The translations under genes were made by a program, and so were the position numbers. This document shows, in pieces, positions 17,720 to 26,639 of a DNA stretch of 64,000 nt (position 1 is the stretch's first letter; each line of letters begins with the position of its first letter). Source of the DNA: an uncultured Alistipes sp. (GTDB lineage: Bacteria; Bacteroidota; Bacteroidia; Bacteroidales; Rikenellaceae); the NCBI RefSeq assembly GCF_949296715.1, contig NZ_CASFQD010000059.1, forward strand, positions 1 through 64,000, written 5' to 3'. The notes under the pieces were generated by a model. The model was given only the letters and a program-made list of their open reading frames with translations, was not told where the DNA came from and did not search any database.

Positions 17720-19177
17720 ATGATTAAGCAGTTGAATAAGTCGACCGTCGAAAAGGTCGACCGCCCCGTCCGCATCCTTCAGTTCGGCGAGGGTAACTTT
17801 CTCCGCGCCTTCGTGGACTGGCAGATCGACATCGCCAACGAGAAGGGCGTGATGAATTCGGGCGTGGTCATCTGCCAGCCGATCCTCGATCCCGAGCACA
17901 AGGTGCTGGGCATGATCGACCTGCTGCACAAGCAGGACAACATGTACCACGTCTACCTCGAGGGCATCGAGAACAAGCAGCCCAAGAAGGACGTGCGGCT
18001 GGTGCGGAGCGTCATGGATTCGTTCAATCCCTATGTCGAGTACGAGAAGTACGAGCAGTATTTCCTCTCGCCGGAGCTCAAGGTGACGATCTCGAACACC
18101 ACCGAGGCGGGCATCCGCTACGAGGAGGGCGACGACCTCGAGGCGCGTCCGCCGAAGTCCTACCCGGCGAAGATGACGGCGCTGCTCTACAAGCGTTTCA
18201 AGCACTTCAACGGCGATCCGACGAAGGGTCTGTGCATCATCTGCTGCGAGCTGATCGAGAACAACGGCTCGACGCTGCACGAGTATGTGATCCGCCACGC
18301 GATGTACCACGGCCTGGGTGCCGACTTCATCGACTGGGTGGAGCGCAACTGCCACTTCTGCGACACGCTCGTCGACCGCATCGTGCCGGGCTTTCCGCGC
18401 GACACGATTGCCGAGATCAAGCAGGAGCTGGGCTATGACGACAACCTCGTCGTGAAGGCCGAGCTGTACCACCTGTGGGCGATCGGCGGCCCGGGTTACA
18501 AGGAGGTGATGAAGGAGCTGCCGCTGGACAAGGCGGGCCTGCACGTGATCTTCATGCCGTCGATCAAGCAGTTCCGCGACAAGAAGGTCCGCATCCTGAA
18601 CGGCTCGCACACGGGCATGGTGCCCATCGCCCTGCAGATGGGCTGCGAGACGGTGATGGACGCCTTCAACACGCCCGACATCGAGAAGTTCGTCAACGAC
18701 ATGGTCGCCGAGGAGGTGATCCCGATGATCGAGGAGGACCAGGAGGAGCTCAAGCAGTTTGCCGCCGGCATTCTGGAGCGCTTCTACAACCCCTTCATCA
18801 AGCACATGCTGCGGTCGATCTCGCTCAACTCGCTGTCGAAGTGGGAGGCGCGCAACTACCCGACGGTCAAGGACAACTGGTTCAAGGCGCAGAAGGTGGC
18901 CACGCACGAGTGCTTCACCTTTGCGGCGCTGCTGTCGCTCTACGGCCCGAAGAGCGGCTTCGAGCCCGACGACACGAAGGAGTTTGTGGAGTACATCCGC
19001 ACGAACTGGAACCCGGCCGACCTGGAGGGTACCGTGCGCAGGATCGTCTGCGAGAGCGGCATCTTCACGGTGAACTTCTCGGAGGTTCCGGGCTTCGTTC
19101 CGGCCGTTGCCGCCTACCTGGCCGACATCGAGTCGCTGGGCATGGCCGCTGCGCTCAAGAAGTTTCTCAACGCATAG
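17720..19177 (+). CDS. uxaB: tagaturonate reductase (altronate oxidoreductase)
   Basis: NADH-dependent reduction of D-tagaturonate to D-altronate. It has 485 residues, with the N-terminal dinucleotide-binding phrase VRILQFGEGNFLRAFVDWQID, typical of the mannitol/uronate dehydrogenase family. The conserved catalytic-region phrases VRILNGSHTGMVPIA (about 290-305) and WEARNYPTVKDNW are present. UxaB rather than UxuB is chosen by its neighbour UxaA and by sequence style. It is followed by a terminator-like hairpin before uxaA. Confidence 0.92.
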   Translation: MIKQLNKSTVEKVDRPVRILQFGEGNFLRAFVDWQIDIANEKGVMNSGVVICQPILDPEHKVLGMIDLLHKQDNMYHVYLEGIENKQPKKDVRLVRSVMDSFNPYVEYEKYEQYFLSPELKVTISNTTEAGIRYEEGDDLEARPPKSYPAKMTALLYKRFKHFNGDPTKGLCIICCELIENNGSTLHEYVIRHAMYHGLGADFIDWVERNCHFCDTLVDRIVPGFPRDTIAEIKQELGYDDNLVVKAELYHLWAIGGPGYKEVMKELPLDKAGLHVIFMPSIKQFRDKKVRILNGSHTGMVPIALQMGCETVMDAFNTPDIEKFVNDMVAEEVIPMIEEDQEELKQFAAGILERFYNPFIKHMLRSISLNSLSKWEARNYPTVKDNWFKAQKVATHECFTFAALLSLYGPKSGFEPDDTKEFVEYIRTNWNPADLEGTVRRIVCESGIFTVNFSEVPGFVPAVAAYLADIESLGMAAALKKFLNA

Positions 19178-19230
19178 CGCGGGTGCCGTTGCGGCGCCCC
19201 GATGAGCGAAACAAGCACATGTTTCAAGAC

Positions 19231-19268
19231 CGGGCGGAGCCTCTCTGCGGACGCTCCGCCCGTTTTTT
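19231..19268 (+). terminator. terminator or attenuator between uxaB and uxaA
   Basis: A 10-bp perfect stem CGGGCGGAGC/GCTCCGCCCG with a 12-base loop followed by six T. It lies inside an otherwise continuous operon, 17 bases before the uxaA ATG, so it probably lowers or gates expression of uxaA and the downstream genes. Confidence 0.72.
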
Positions 19269-19285
19269 CAGATCACAAGACGACC

Positions 19286-20776
19286 ATGAAACGATTTTTG
19301 AAAATCAATGCCGCGGACAACGTGGCCATCGCGCTGGCCGATGACCTGCATGCCGGCGAGACGCTCGACGTCGACGGCGTGCGCGTGACGCTGCGCGAGG
19401 ATATCGCCCGCGGACACAAGTTCGCGCTGCGCGATCTGGCCGAAGGGGAGAACGTCGTCAAGTACGGCTATCCGATCGGCCACACGACGGCCGCCGTGTC
19501 GCAGGGCGCGTGGATCCACTCGCACAACCTGAAGACCAACCTGCACGACGACCTCAAGTACACCTATGCACCGAAGGTCTACGACATCGACACGCCGAAG
19601 AGCGATGCGAAGGTGATGGGCTACCTGCGGCGCAACGGCACGATGGGTATCCGCAACGAGCTGTGGATCGTGCCGTCGGTGGGGTGCGTCAACGGACAGG
19701 CGCAGGCCATTGCCGAGCGTGTGCGGCGCGAGTGCGACTGCTCGCACCTGGACGACGTGCGCGTCTATACGCACAACTACGGCTGCTCGCAGCTGGGCGA
19801 CGACCACGTAAACACGCGGCGGGCCCTCGCGGCGCTGGTCAAGCACCCCAATGCCGGTGCCGTGCTGGTGCTGGGTCTGGGCTGCGAGAACAACCAGGTC
19901 TCGGCCCTCAAGGAGGAGATCGGCGCGTGGGACGACGAGCGCGTGAAGTTCCTCATCGCACAGGAGGTCGAGGACGAGATCGAGACCGGTTTCGAGATCT
20001 GCCGCGAGCTGGTCGAGCGCACGAAGGCCGACCGGCGTGAGCCGCTGCCGCTCTCGTACCTCAAGGTGGGGTTGAAGTGCGGCGGTTCGGACGGCTTCTC
20101 GGGCATCACGGCCAACCCGCTCGTGGGGCTCTTCTCCGACTGGCTCATCGCGCAGGGCGGCACGACCGTCCTGACGGAGGTCCCCGAGATGTTCGGTGCC
20201 GAGACGATCCTCATGAACCGGGCGACGGACCGTCCGGTCTTCGACCGGACGGTGCACCTGATCAACGACTTCAAGGGCTACTTCCGCCGCTATGACCAGC
20301 CGATCTACGAGAACCCCTCGCCGGGCAACAAGAAGGGCGGCATCACGACGCTCGAGGAGAAGTCGCTCGGATGCGTGCAGAAGGGCGGCGCGCAGCCCGT
20401 CGTAGACGTGCTCCGCTATGCGCAGCCGATCGGGCGGCAGGGTCTGAACCTGCTGCAGGCCCCGGGCAACGACCTCGTGGCCGCCTCGGCGCTGGCTCTG
20501 TCGGGCTGCCAGCTGGTGCTCTTCACCACGGGACGCGGCACCCCCTTCGGGTCGTTCGTCCCGACGATGAAGATCGCGACCAACTCGCAGCTCGCGCGCT
20601 TCAAGTCCAACTGGATCGACTTCAATGCCGGGACGCTCGTCGAGGACGAGGCGCCGCAGGCCGTGCTTGCCCGCCTGATCGACAAGGTGCTGGCCTCGGC
20701 CAACGGCGAACACCTGCACCACGAGAAGACCGGCTTCAAGGAGATTGCCATCTTCAAGACGGGCGTGACGCTGTAG
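19286..20776 (+). CDS. uxaA: altronate dehydratase
   Basis: Dehydrates D-altronate to 2-keto-3-deoxygluconate. The 496-residue protein combines the small N-terminal SAF-type domain (MKRFLKINAADNVAIALADDL, about 1-95) and the large catalytic domain in one chain. Family phrases include GYPIGHTTA, HNYGCSQLGDDH, GLGCENNQV, LKCGGSDGFSGITANP and LKVGLKCGG. The start at 19286 is preferred over an upstream ATG at 19202 because the longer frame would run through the terminator hairpin and adds nothing conserved. Confidence 0.93.
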   Translation: MKRFLKINAADNVAIALADDLHAGETLDVDGVRVTLREDIARGHKFALRDLAEGENVVKYGYPIGHTTAAVSQGAWIHSHNLKTNLHDDLKYTYAPKVYDIDTPKSDAKVMGYLRRNGTMGIRNELWIVPSVGCVNGQAQAIAERVRRECDCSHLDDVRVYTHNYGCSQLGDDHVNTRRALAALVKHPNAGAVLVLGLGCENNQVSALKEEIGAWDDERVKFLIAQEVEDEIETGFEICRELVERTKADRREPLPLSYLKVGLKCGGSDGFSGITANPLVGLFSDWLIAQGGTTVLTEVPEMFGAETILMNRATDRPVFDRTVHLINDFKGYFRRYDQPIYENPSPGNKKGGITTLEEKSLGCVQKGGAQPVVDVLRYAQPIGRQGLNLLQAPGNDLVAASALALSGCQLVLFTTGRGTPFGSFVPTMKIATNSQLARFKSNWIDFNAGTLVEDEAPQAVLARLIDKVLASANGEHLHHEKTGFKEIAIFKTGVTL

Positions 20777-20793
20777 TCCGGCCCCGATTTTTG

Positions 20794-20838
20794 CGGCGGG
20801 CGGGCCGGGAGGCATCCCGGTTCCGCACCGCCGTTTTT
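20794..20838 (+). terminator. nested terminator hairpin after uxaA
   Basis: An inner 6-bp stem CCGGGA/TCCCGG and an outer 6-bp stem CGGCGG/CCGCCG enclose each other, followed by five T. It sits between uxaA and the pectinesterase gene and may partly uncouple the catabolic genes from the exported enzymes. Confidence 0.6.
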
Positions 20839-20874
20839 CGTTGAATACGGTTTTTACCGATTATACCGACAGTC

Positions 20875-21921
20875 ATGAAACGGTTTCTGTTGATTCTTGC
20901 CGCGCTCTGCGGCGCATGGCACTCCGCCCGGGCCGCGGAGGAGGTCTATACGGTCGACTGCCGCGGCGGCGGGCAGTTCCGTAGCGTGCAGGAGTGCTTC
21001 GACGCCCTGCCGTCGAAACCCGCGGCGTGGCGCACGGTCGTCATCCGCCCGGGTACCTACCGCGAGAAGGTGACGCTCGACGTCTACAAGGACAAGGTGT
21101 GCATCGTGGCGGCCGAGGCCGGGACGGTGCGCATCGTCTGGGACGACTACTCGGGCAAGGTGGTCGACGGACGCGAGCTGACGACCTACGACAGCTACAC
21201 GATGTCGCTCCAGGCCGACGACGTCTTCATGCAGGGCATCACCGTCGAGAACGATGCCGGACGGGTCGGCCAGGCTGTGGCCCTCGAGACGCGCGGCGAC
21301 CGCATCCACCTCTGTGACTGCGCGCTTGTGGGCGATCAGGATACCTTCTTCACGAAGGGCTACGTCTCGCGCATCTACGTCGAGCGCTGCCACATCGAGG
21401 GAACGACCGACTTCATCTTCGGCCCCTCGATCGTGCTTTTCGACGACTGCACGATCCACTGCAAGGCCGACAGCTTCATCACGGCGGCCTCGACCACCGA
21501 GCGCAACCTCTATGGCTATGTCTTCCGCCGCTGCCGTGTCACGGCGGCCGAGGGCGTGACGAAGCTCTACCTCGGGCGGCCGTGGAAATCGACGGCCCGC
21601 ACCGTCTGGATCGACTGCGAACTGCCCGCGGCGATCCGCCCCGAGGGGTGGCGCGACTGGCACGACACGGCGCGCCGCGGCACAGCCTTCTATGCCGAGT
21701 ACCGCTGCACGGGCCCCGGTGCCGACCGCTCGGGCCGCGTGGCGTGGTCGTGCGCCCTGACCGACGAGGAGGCTGCCGCTTACGTCCCCGAACGCATCTT
21801 CGCCAAGAAGACCGGCTCGGAGCAGTTCCGCGACGACTGGCACGTCACACCCGCCTCGAAAAAAGAGGAGCCCGCCTCGAAAGTCGGGCCTGCCTCGAAC
21901 ACCGTCCCCGCATCGAAATAA
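20875..21921 (+). CDS. exported pectinesterase (CE8)
   Basis: Removes methyl esters from pectin, giving demethylated homogalacturonan and methanol. The 348-residue protein has a signal peptide (MKRFLLILAALCGAWHSARA). Right-handed beta-helix motifs of family CE8 are complete: GQAVAL (Gln of the oxyanion hole), GDQDTF (catalytic Asp), GTTDFIFG (nucleophile Asp) and YLGRPWK. After residue 325 comes a low-complexity tail with about four PAS(K/N) repeats, which looks like a spacer or a recent small expansion. GH43 follows after 14 bases. Location may be periplasmic or surface; no lipobox is present. Confidence 0.9.
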   Translation: MKRFLLILAALCGAWHSARAAEEVYTVDCRGGGQFRSVQECFDALPSKPAAWRTVVIRPGTYREKVTLDVYKDKVCIVAAEAGTVRIVWDDYSGKVVDGRELTTYDSYTMSLQADDVFMQGITVENDAGRVGQAVALETRGDRIHLCDCALVGDQDTFFTKGYVSRIYVERCHIEGTTDFIFGPSIVLFDDCTIHCKADSFITAASTTERNLYGYVFRRCRVTAAEGVTKLYLGRPWKSTARTVWIDCELPAAIRPEGWRDWHDTARRGTAFYAEYRCTGPGADRSGRVAWSCALTDEEAAAYVPERIFAKKTGSEQFRDDWHVTPASKKEEPASKVGPASNTVPASK

Positions 21922-21935
21922 TCCCGTTTCCCGCC

Positions 21936-23570
21936 ATGAAAACCCTGCTGCTGACCTGCGCCGCGCTGCTCGGTGCGGCGACACTGGCGGCCCGGGAGCC
22001 GCAGGCCCCCTGGACCGCTGACCTCGGCGACGGCACCTACCGCAATCCGGTGCTGTGGGCCGACTACTCCGATCCGGACGTCATCCGCACGGGCGACGAC
22101 TACTGGATGACCGCCTCGTCATTCGCCTGCGTGCCGGGGTTGCAAATCCTCCACTCGACGGACCTCGTCAACTGGGAGATCGTCGCCGCGGCGCTGCCGC
22201 GCCTCTACGACGGGGCGTTCGACGCCCCGAGCCACGGCAACGGCGTCTGGGCCCCGGCCATCCGCTATCACGAGGGCTTCTACTACATCTACTGGGGCGA
22301 TCCCGACCGGGGCATCTACATGATCCGCAGCCGTGACCCGCGGGGCGAGTGGTCGGCGCCGCATCTGGTGAAGGCCGCGCGGGGGATGATCGACCCCTGC
22401 CCGCTGTGGGACGACGACGGCCGTGCCTACCTCGTGCACGGCTGGGCCGGGTCGCGGGCGGGCTTCAAGAGCGTGTTGAGCGTCTCGGAGATGTCGGCCG
22501 ACGGCGGGCGTCTGCTCGGCGAGGAGGTGCTCGTCTTCGACGGACACGACGCCAACCCGACGGTCGAGGGCCCGAAGTTCTACAAGCGCGACGGCTGGTA
22601 CTACATCTTCGCCCCGGCGGGCGGCGTCAAGCCGGGGTGGCAGCTCGTGCTGCGCGCCCGTTCGCCGTTCGGCCCTTACGAGTGGCGCCGGGTGCTGCAT
22701 CAGGGCGATACTCCGACGCCCGGACCTCATCAGGGCGGCTGGGTCGAGGATGTCGCGGGCCGTTCGTGGTTCCTGCACTTTGTGGACGAGTATGCCTACG
22801 GGCGCGTCGTGCACCTCCAGCCCATGACATGGTCCGATGACGGCTGGTGCCTGATCGGTGAGGACAGCAACGGCGACGGCGTGGGCGAGCCCGTTGCGCG
22901 GTGGCGGAAACCCGCTTCGCGCATCCCGTCGGCGCTCCGCATGCCCGTCATGAGCGACCGGTTCGACGGCCGCACGCTGGGGTTGCAGTGGCAGTGGGCG
23001 GCCAATCCGGCGGCAGGGTGGTATTTCCACCATCCGGCGGCGGGGTGCCTGCGCCTGATGTGCGTGCGGCGTCCCGACGGGTGGCGCAACCTCTGGGACA
23101 CGCCCAACCTCCTGCTGCAAAAGGTTCCCGGGCCCGACTGCACCTTCACGGCGAAGGTCCGCTTCCGCGGCGCCTACGACGGCGACCGGGCCGGGCTGGT
23201 CGTGATGGGGGAGGATTACGCCCTGCTGGGGCTGGAGCGGCGCGACGGGACGACGCTGTTGACGCTCGCGCGCTGTGCGGAGGCCGATGGCGGTGCCGCG
23301 GAGCAGTCCGAAGTCTCGGTCGTGGCGCCCGACGGGGAGGTGTGGCTGCGATGTCGCATCGAACGGCAGCGCAACGACGACGGCACGCCCCGCATGTGCT
23401 GCCGCTTCTCGTTCAGCCGCGACGGCCGCCGGTTCGATCCCCTCGGCGAACCCTTCGTCGCGCAGGCGGGCCGCTGGATCGGCGCGAAGGTGGGCCTTGT
23501 GGCCGAAGCGGCGCAGCAGCGCAACGACGGCGGCTGGCTCGACGTCGACGAGTTTCTGGTAACGGAATAG
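21936..23570 (+). CDS. exported family 43 glycoside hydrolase
   Basis: Predicted five-bladed beta-propeller glycosidase acting on arabinan, xylan or galactan-type side chains. It has 544 residues with a signal peptide (residues 1-19). The GH43 triad is visible: base Asp in YSDPDV (D46), the modulating Asp in GMIDPCPLWDDDG, and acid Glu in VEGPKFYKRDGWYYIF. From about residue 335 a second beta-sandwich begins (QWQWAANPAAGWY to the C-terminus), of the concanavalin-like type often fused to GH43 xylosidases. Specificity cannot be read. Co-location with pectinesterase suggests action on pectin side chains. Confidence 0.87.
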   Translation: MKTLLLTCAALLGAATLAAREPQAPWTADLGDGTYRNPVLWADYSDPDVIRTGDDYWMTASSFACVPGLQILHSTDLVNWEIVAAALPRLYDGAFDAPSHGNGVWAPAIRYHEGFYYIYWGDPDRGIYMIRSRDPRGEWSAPHLVKAARGMIDPCPLWDDDGRAYLVHGWAGSRAGFKSVLSVSEMSADGGRLLGEEVLVFDGHDANPTVEGPKFYKRDGWYYIFAPAGGVKPGWQLVLRARSPFGPYEWRRVLHQGDTPTPGPHQGGWVEDVAGRSWFLHFVDEYAYGRVVHLQPMTWSDDGWCLIGEDSNGDGVGEPVARWRKPASRIPSALRMPVMSDRFDGRTLGLQWQWAANPAAGWYFHHPAAGCLRLMCVRRPDGWRNLWDTPNLLLQKVPGPDCTFTAKVRFRGAYDGDRAGLVVMGEDYALLGLERRDGTTLLTLARCAEADGGAAEQSEVSVVAPDGEVWLRCRIERQRNDDGTPRMCCRFSFSRDGRRFDPLGEPFVAQAGRWIGAKVGLVAEAAQQRNDGGWLDVDEFLVTE

Positions 23571-23609
23571 ACGGTGTCGGAGCGGGCCTGCGCCGGAGCG
23601 GATGCCCCG

Positions 23610-23627
23610 GCCGGGCCGAAGCCCGGC
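23610..23627. other. GC hairpin between convergent GH43 and MATE genes
   Basis: GCCGGGC-CGAA-GCCCGGC forms a 7-bp stem with a stable tetraloop. It has no T-run, so it is a weak terminator candidate at best. Confidence 0.35.
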
Positions 23628-23667
23628 GTCGACCGGGACGGTGACGGCAGCACCCGGGTGCGGCGGG

Positions 23668-24993
23668 TCAGTTGCCCGCCTTGGCGCGGATCGTCCCGAG
23701 GCGGTCGGTCATGATGTATTGCAGCACCCCGCGCAGGAACATGTAGAGCGTGAAGGCGAGCCACAGGGCGTTGTTGCCGATTAGCGGGCGCCCGAGCCAG
23801 AAGATGGCGAAGTAGGCCGCCGTGGCACCGAACATCGAGTTGCGCATGACGCGCGTCTCGGTGGCGCCCACCATGATGCCGTCCATGATGAAGGGCATGG
23901 CCGATGCCACGGGGATGAGGATGACCCACACGACGTAGTGCCCGGCCAGCTCGGTGAGCGCCGCGGCATTGGGCGCCGCGGGGTCCATGAAGAGCCCCAC
24001 GAGCTCGCGCCACCAGACGAGGTATACCCCCACGAAGAGCAGGGCGATGGCCGTGCCCCAGGCGAGGCAGCGGTGCAGGCAGGCACGCAGCGACGCGCCG
24101 TCGCGTGCGCCGATGAAGCGCCCGGTGAGGGCTTCGGCGGCGTAGGCAAAGCCGTCGTTCATGTAGGAGAAGAGCGTGAAGAGCTCCAGCAGCAGCGTGT
24201 TGACGGCCAGCAGCGCCGGGTCGTCCATGCGGGCCGACGCCCCCGTGAAGAAGGTGTAGACGGCCACGATGCAGAACGTGCGCAGGATGATGTCGCGGTT
24301 GATCCGGAAAAAGGTCTTGAGCGGTGTCATGTCGAGCACCTCGGACCAGTCGACTGCCGTGAGCAGGCGGCGGTAGCGCACGAGAAGCAGCACGGCCGAG
24401 AGCACGACGCCCGTCCACTGGGCGATGACCGAGGCGTAGGCGATGCCGACGATGCCCAGGTCGAGCCCGAAGGCGAACCAGAGGCTGCACAGCATGTGGA
24501 CGATGTTGACCGTGACGGCCGTGCACATGGGGATCACGGCGTTCTGCATGCCCGTGAACCAGCCGTTGAAGCCGAAGAGCAGGATACCCGCCGGCACGGC
24601 CCAGATGCGCGTGTAGAAGTACTCGCGGGTCATCTCCGAGCCGTTGAGGGCCCACAGCGCCGCCTCGCCCACGGGGTATTGCAGGACGACCATCACCACA
24701 CCCATCACCACGGCCACGGCCAGCGCGCGCATCAGCATGTTCGTGCATTCGCGGTAGTTGCCCGCGCCGAAGGCCTGCGCCGTGAGGCCGCTCGTGCCCA
24801 TGCGCACGAACGAGCAGTTCCAGTAGATGAAGTTGAAGATCGAGACCCCGATGGCCAGCGCGCCGATCGTCGCGGCGGTGTCGGCGCCCCAGTGCCCGGC
24901 AATGGCCGTCGAGACGATGCCCATCAGGGGCACGGTGATGTTCGAGACGATGTTCGGCAGCGCAAGGCGCAGTATTTCACGGTTCATGCTCAT
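23668..24993 (-). CDS. MATE-family multidrug/solute exporter
   Basis: Inner-membrane antiporter of 441 residues with about twelve hydrophobic segments in two related halves. The opening MNREILRLALPNIVSNITVPLMGIVSTAIAGHWG matches the DinF/MATE start. The phrases GTSGLTAQAFGAGN and the second-half AAEALTGRFIGARDG are the duplicated family motifs. Substrate unknown. Two start codons lie 9 and 15 bases after the TATCTTTG box; either gives a very short leader. It converges on the GH43 gene and is unlikely to be part of the uronate operon. Confidence 0.87.
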   Translation of the reverse strand: MSMNREILRLALPNIVSNITVPLMGIVSTAIAGHWGADTAATIGALAIGVSIFNFIYWNCSFVRMGTSGLTAQAFGAGNYRECTNMLMRALAVAVVMGVVMVVLQYPVGEAALWALNGSEMTREYFYTRIWAVPAGILLFGFNGWFTGMQNAVIPMCTAVTVNIVHMLCSLWFAFGLDLGIVGIAYASVIAQWTGVVLSAVLLLVRYRRLLTAVDWSEVLDMTPLKTFFRINRDIILRTFCIVAVYTFFTGASARMDDPALLAVNTLLLELFTLFSYMNDGFAYAAEALTGRFIGARDGASLRACLHRCLAWGTAIALLFVGVYLVWWRELVGLFMDPAAPNAAALTELAGHYVVWVILIPVASAMPFIMDGIMVGATETRVMRNSMFGATAAYFAIFWLGRPLIGNNALWLAFTLYMFLRGVLQYIMTDRLGTIRAKAGN

Positions 24994-25002
24994 ACGTGAC
25001 TG

Positions 25003-25010
25003 CAAAGATA
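25003..25010 (-). promoter_or_regulatory. MATE gene -7 box
   Basis: TATCTTTG on the minus strand, 9 bases before the first possible ATG. It is the exact form of the box most common in this window. Confidence 0.6.
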
Positions 25011-25093
25011 GCATTTTGGGGCGGATTTGTGTCGGCCGGCGTTATTTCCCGATTAATTCCTGCCGGCGATGCGCACAATACGGAAAAATGGAT

Positions 25094-25101
25094 TACCTTT
25101 G
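25094..25101 (+). promoter_or_regulatory. -7 box of the pseudouridine synthase gene
   Basis: TACCTTTG lies 33 bases before the ATG at 25135. No good -33 TTTG is seen. Confidence 0.5.
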
Positions 25102-25134
25102 CCGCGTCATTTGCAATCATATACAGACACCAAG

Positions 25135-26457
25135 ATGAAAGAGATCAAAAACGACACGACCTCCGTGCTTTCGCGCTTCGGCCGCGACAAGCGCACCCGT
25201 ACCGTGACGGCGACGGCGGAGCGTGTCGAGCGTCGCCCGCGTTTGCAGCGTGAGGCTGCCGATTCGGAGCACCCGAACCATACGGAGCATGCGGAACGCC
25301 GCGCTTCGTACAATCCCCACTTTACGGCGGACAACCGTCCCCGCTTCGAGAAGCCGCACCGCGAGGAGGGCGACCGTCCGCACCGCACCTACGGCGAGCA
25401 CTCTGCACACCGCGACGGCGAGCGCCGCGGACAGGGCGCCTACGGCGACAAGCCCCGCTACGAAGGGGCCCGCGCGCGGCAGGACGAGGAGCGCCCGCGC
25501 CGCAGCTACGGCGACAAACCCGCCTACCGCGGCGAGCGTGACGGCGAGGAGCGCGCAGCGAAGCGCTATGGTGCCGAGGGCCGCCGCAGCGGGGAAGGCC
25601 GCCCCTACGGCGAGAAGCGCTACGGCGAAAGGAAATACGGCGAGAAGAGGAGCGGCGAGAAGAAGTACGGCGGGAAGCCCGCCTACCGCAAGCGTGCGGA
25701 GGCCCCGGCCAATTACCCGAAATACAATCCTGAACGTCAGACGGGCGAAATCCGCCTGAACCGCTTTATCGCGCAGTCGGGCATCTGCTCGCGCCGTGAG
25801 GCCGACGACTTCATCACGGCGGGACTGGTCTCGGTCAACGGCGTGATTGTCACCGAACTCGGCACGAAGGTGAAGCCCACCGACGAGGTGAAGTTCAACG
25901 ACAGCCGCGTGCAGGGCGAGAAGAAGGTCTATCTCGTGCTGAACAAGCCCAAGGGCTATGTCACGTCGCTCGACGACCCGCACGCCGGGAAGACGGTCAT
26001 GGAGCTGGTCAAGGGGGCCTGCACGGAGCGCATCTACCCGGTGGGACGCCTCGACAAGAACAGCGTGGGGCTGCTGCTCTTCACCAACGACGGCGACCTG
26101 ACGCGCCAGCTGACGCACCCCTCCTATAAGAAGAAGAAGGTCTACCAGGTGTCGCTCGACAAGCCGCTGACGCGCGCCGACATGGACCGCATCGCCGAGG
26201 GCATCACGCTCGGGGACGGCGAGATCTATGCCGACGAAATCTCCTACGTCAAGGAGAACAAGCAGGAGGTGGGCATCGAGATTCACTCGGGCCGCAACCG
26301 CATCGTGCGCCGCATCTTCGAGTTCCTGGGCTACAACGTCACGAAGCTCGACCGCGTCTACTATGCGGGCCTGACGAAGAAGAACCTCAAGCGTGGGGCA
26401 TGGCGTTTCCTCACGCGCGAGGAGGTCGAGCGCCTCAAGTCGGGACAGTACGAATAA
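25135..26457 (+). CDS. RluB/RsuA-family pseudouridine synthase with a long basic N-terminal extension
   Basis: Converts a uridine in rRNA to pseudouridine; the RsuA/RluB branch acts on 16S or 23S rRNA. The last 240 of 440 residues are the enzyme: an S4 RNA-binding domain (IRLNRFIAQSGICSRREADDFI, about 206-255) then the catalytic domain with Asp307 in GRLDKNSVGLLLFTNDGDL. The first 200 residues are low complexity, rich in Arg, Lys, Glu, Gly and Tyr, with repeated YG(E/D)K(R/P) units. This extension is longer than in typical RluB proteins and is probably a disordered RNA-binding tail. The start at 25135 follows a promoter box at 33 bases. Confidence 0.88.
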   Translation: MKEIKNDTTSVLSRFGRDKRTRTVTATAERVERRPRLQREAADSEHPNHTEHAERRASYNPHFTADNRPRFEKPHREEGDRPHRTYGEHSAHRDGERRGQGAYGDKPRYEGARARQDEERPRRSYGDKPAYRGERDGEERAAKRYGAEGRRSGEGRPYGEKRYGERKYGEKRSGEKKYGGKPAYRKRAEAPANYPKYNPERQTGEIRLNRFIAQSGICSRREADDFITAGLVSVNGVIVTELGTKVKPTDEVKFNDSRVQGEKKVYLVLNKPKGYVTSLDDPHAGKTVMELVKGACTERIYPVGRLDKNSVGLLLFTNDGDLTRQLTHPSYKKKKVYQVSLDKPLTRADMDRIAEGITLGDGEIYADEISYVKENKQEVGIEIHSGRNRIVRRIFEFLGYNVTKLDRVYYAGLTKKNLKRGAWRFLTREEVERLKSGQYE

Positions 26458-26542
26458 CCGTCGGTCGGGGCCGGAGAACCTCCCCTTGTCTTGGGGCTTA
26501 TCCTTGCCGCGGAGGTTTGTCCCGATTGCTCCGGGCCGTATG

Positions 26543-26582
26543 AAAAAGCGATTCTTCCCACACCGGGAAGAATCGCTTTTTT
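26543..26582. terminator. strong bidirectional terminator
   Basis: A 17-bp perfect stem (AAAAAGCGATTCTTCCC and its complement) with a 5-base loop and six T at the end. It stops the pseudouridine synthase message and can also work from the other side. Confidence 0.9.
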
Positions 26583-26639
26583 GTCGGGATAGTGTCGTTG
26601 GGTGCGGGCCGCAGCGGGGGGGGAGAACCTGTCGAGGGA

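Noticed and set aside
19202..19285. N-terminal extension of UxaA from an upstream ATG
   Set aside because: It would be translated from the terminator hairpin and matches nothing in the family.
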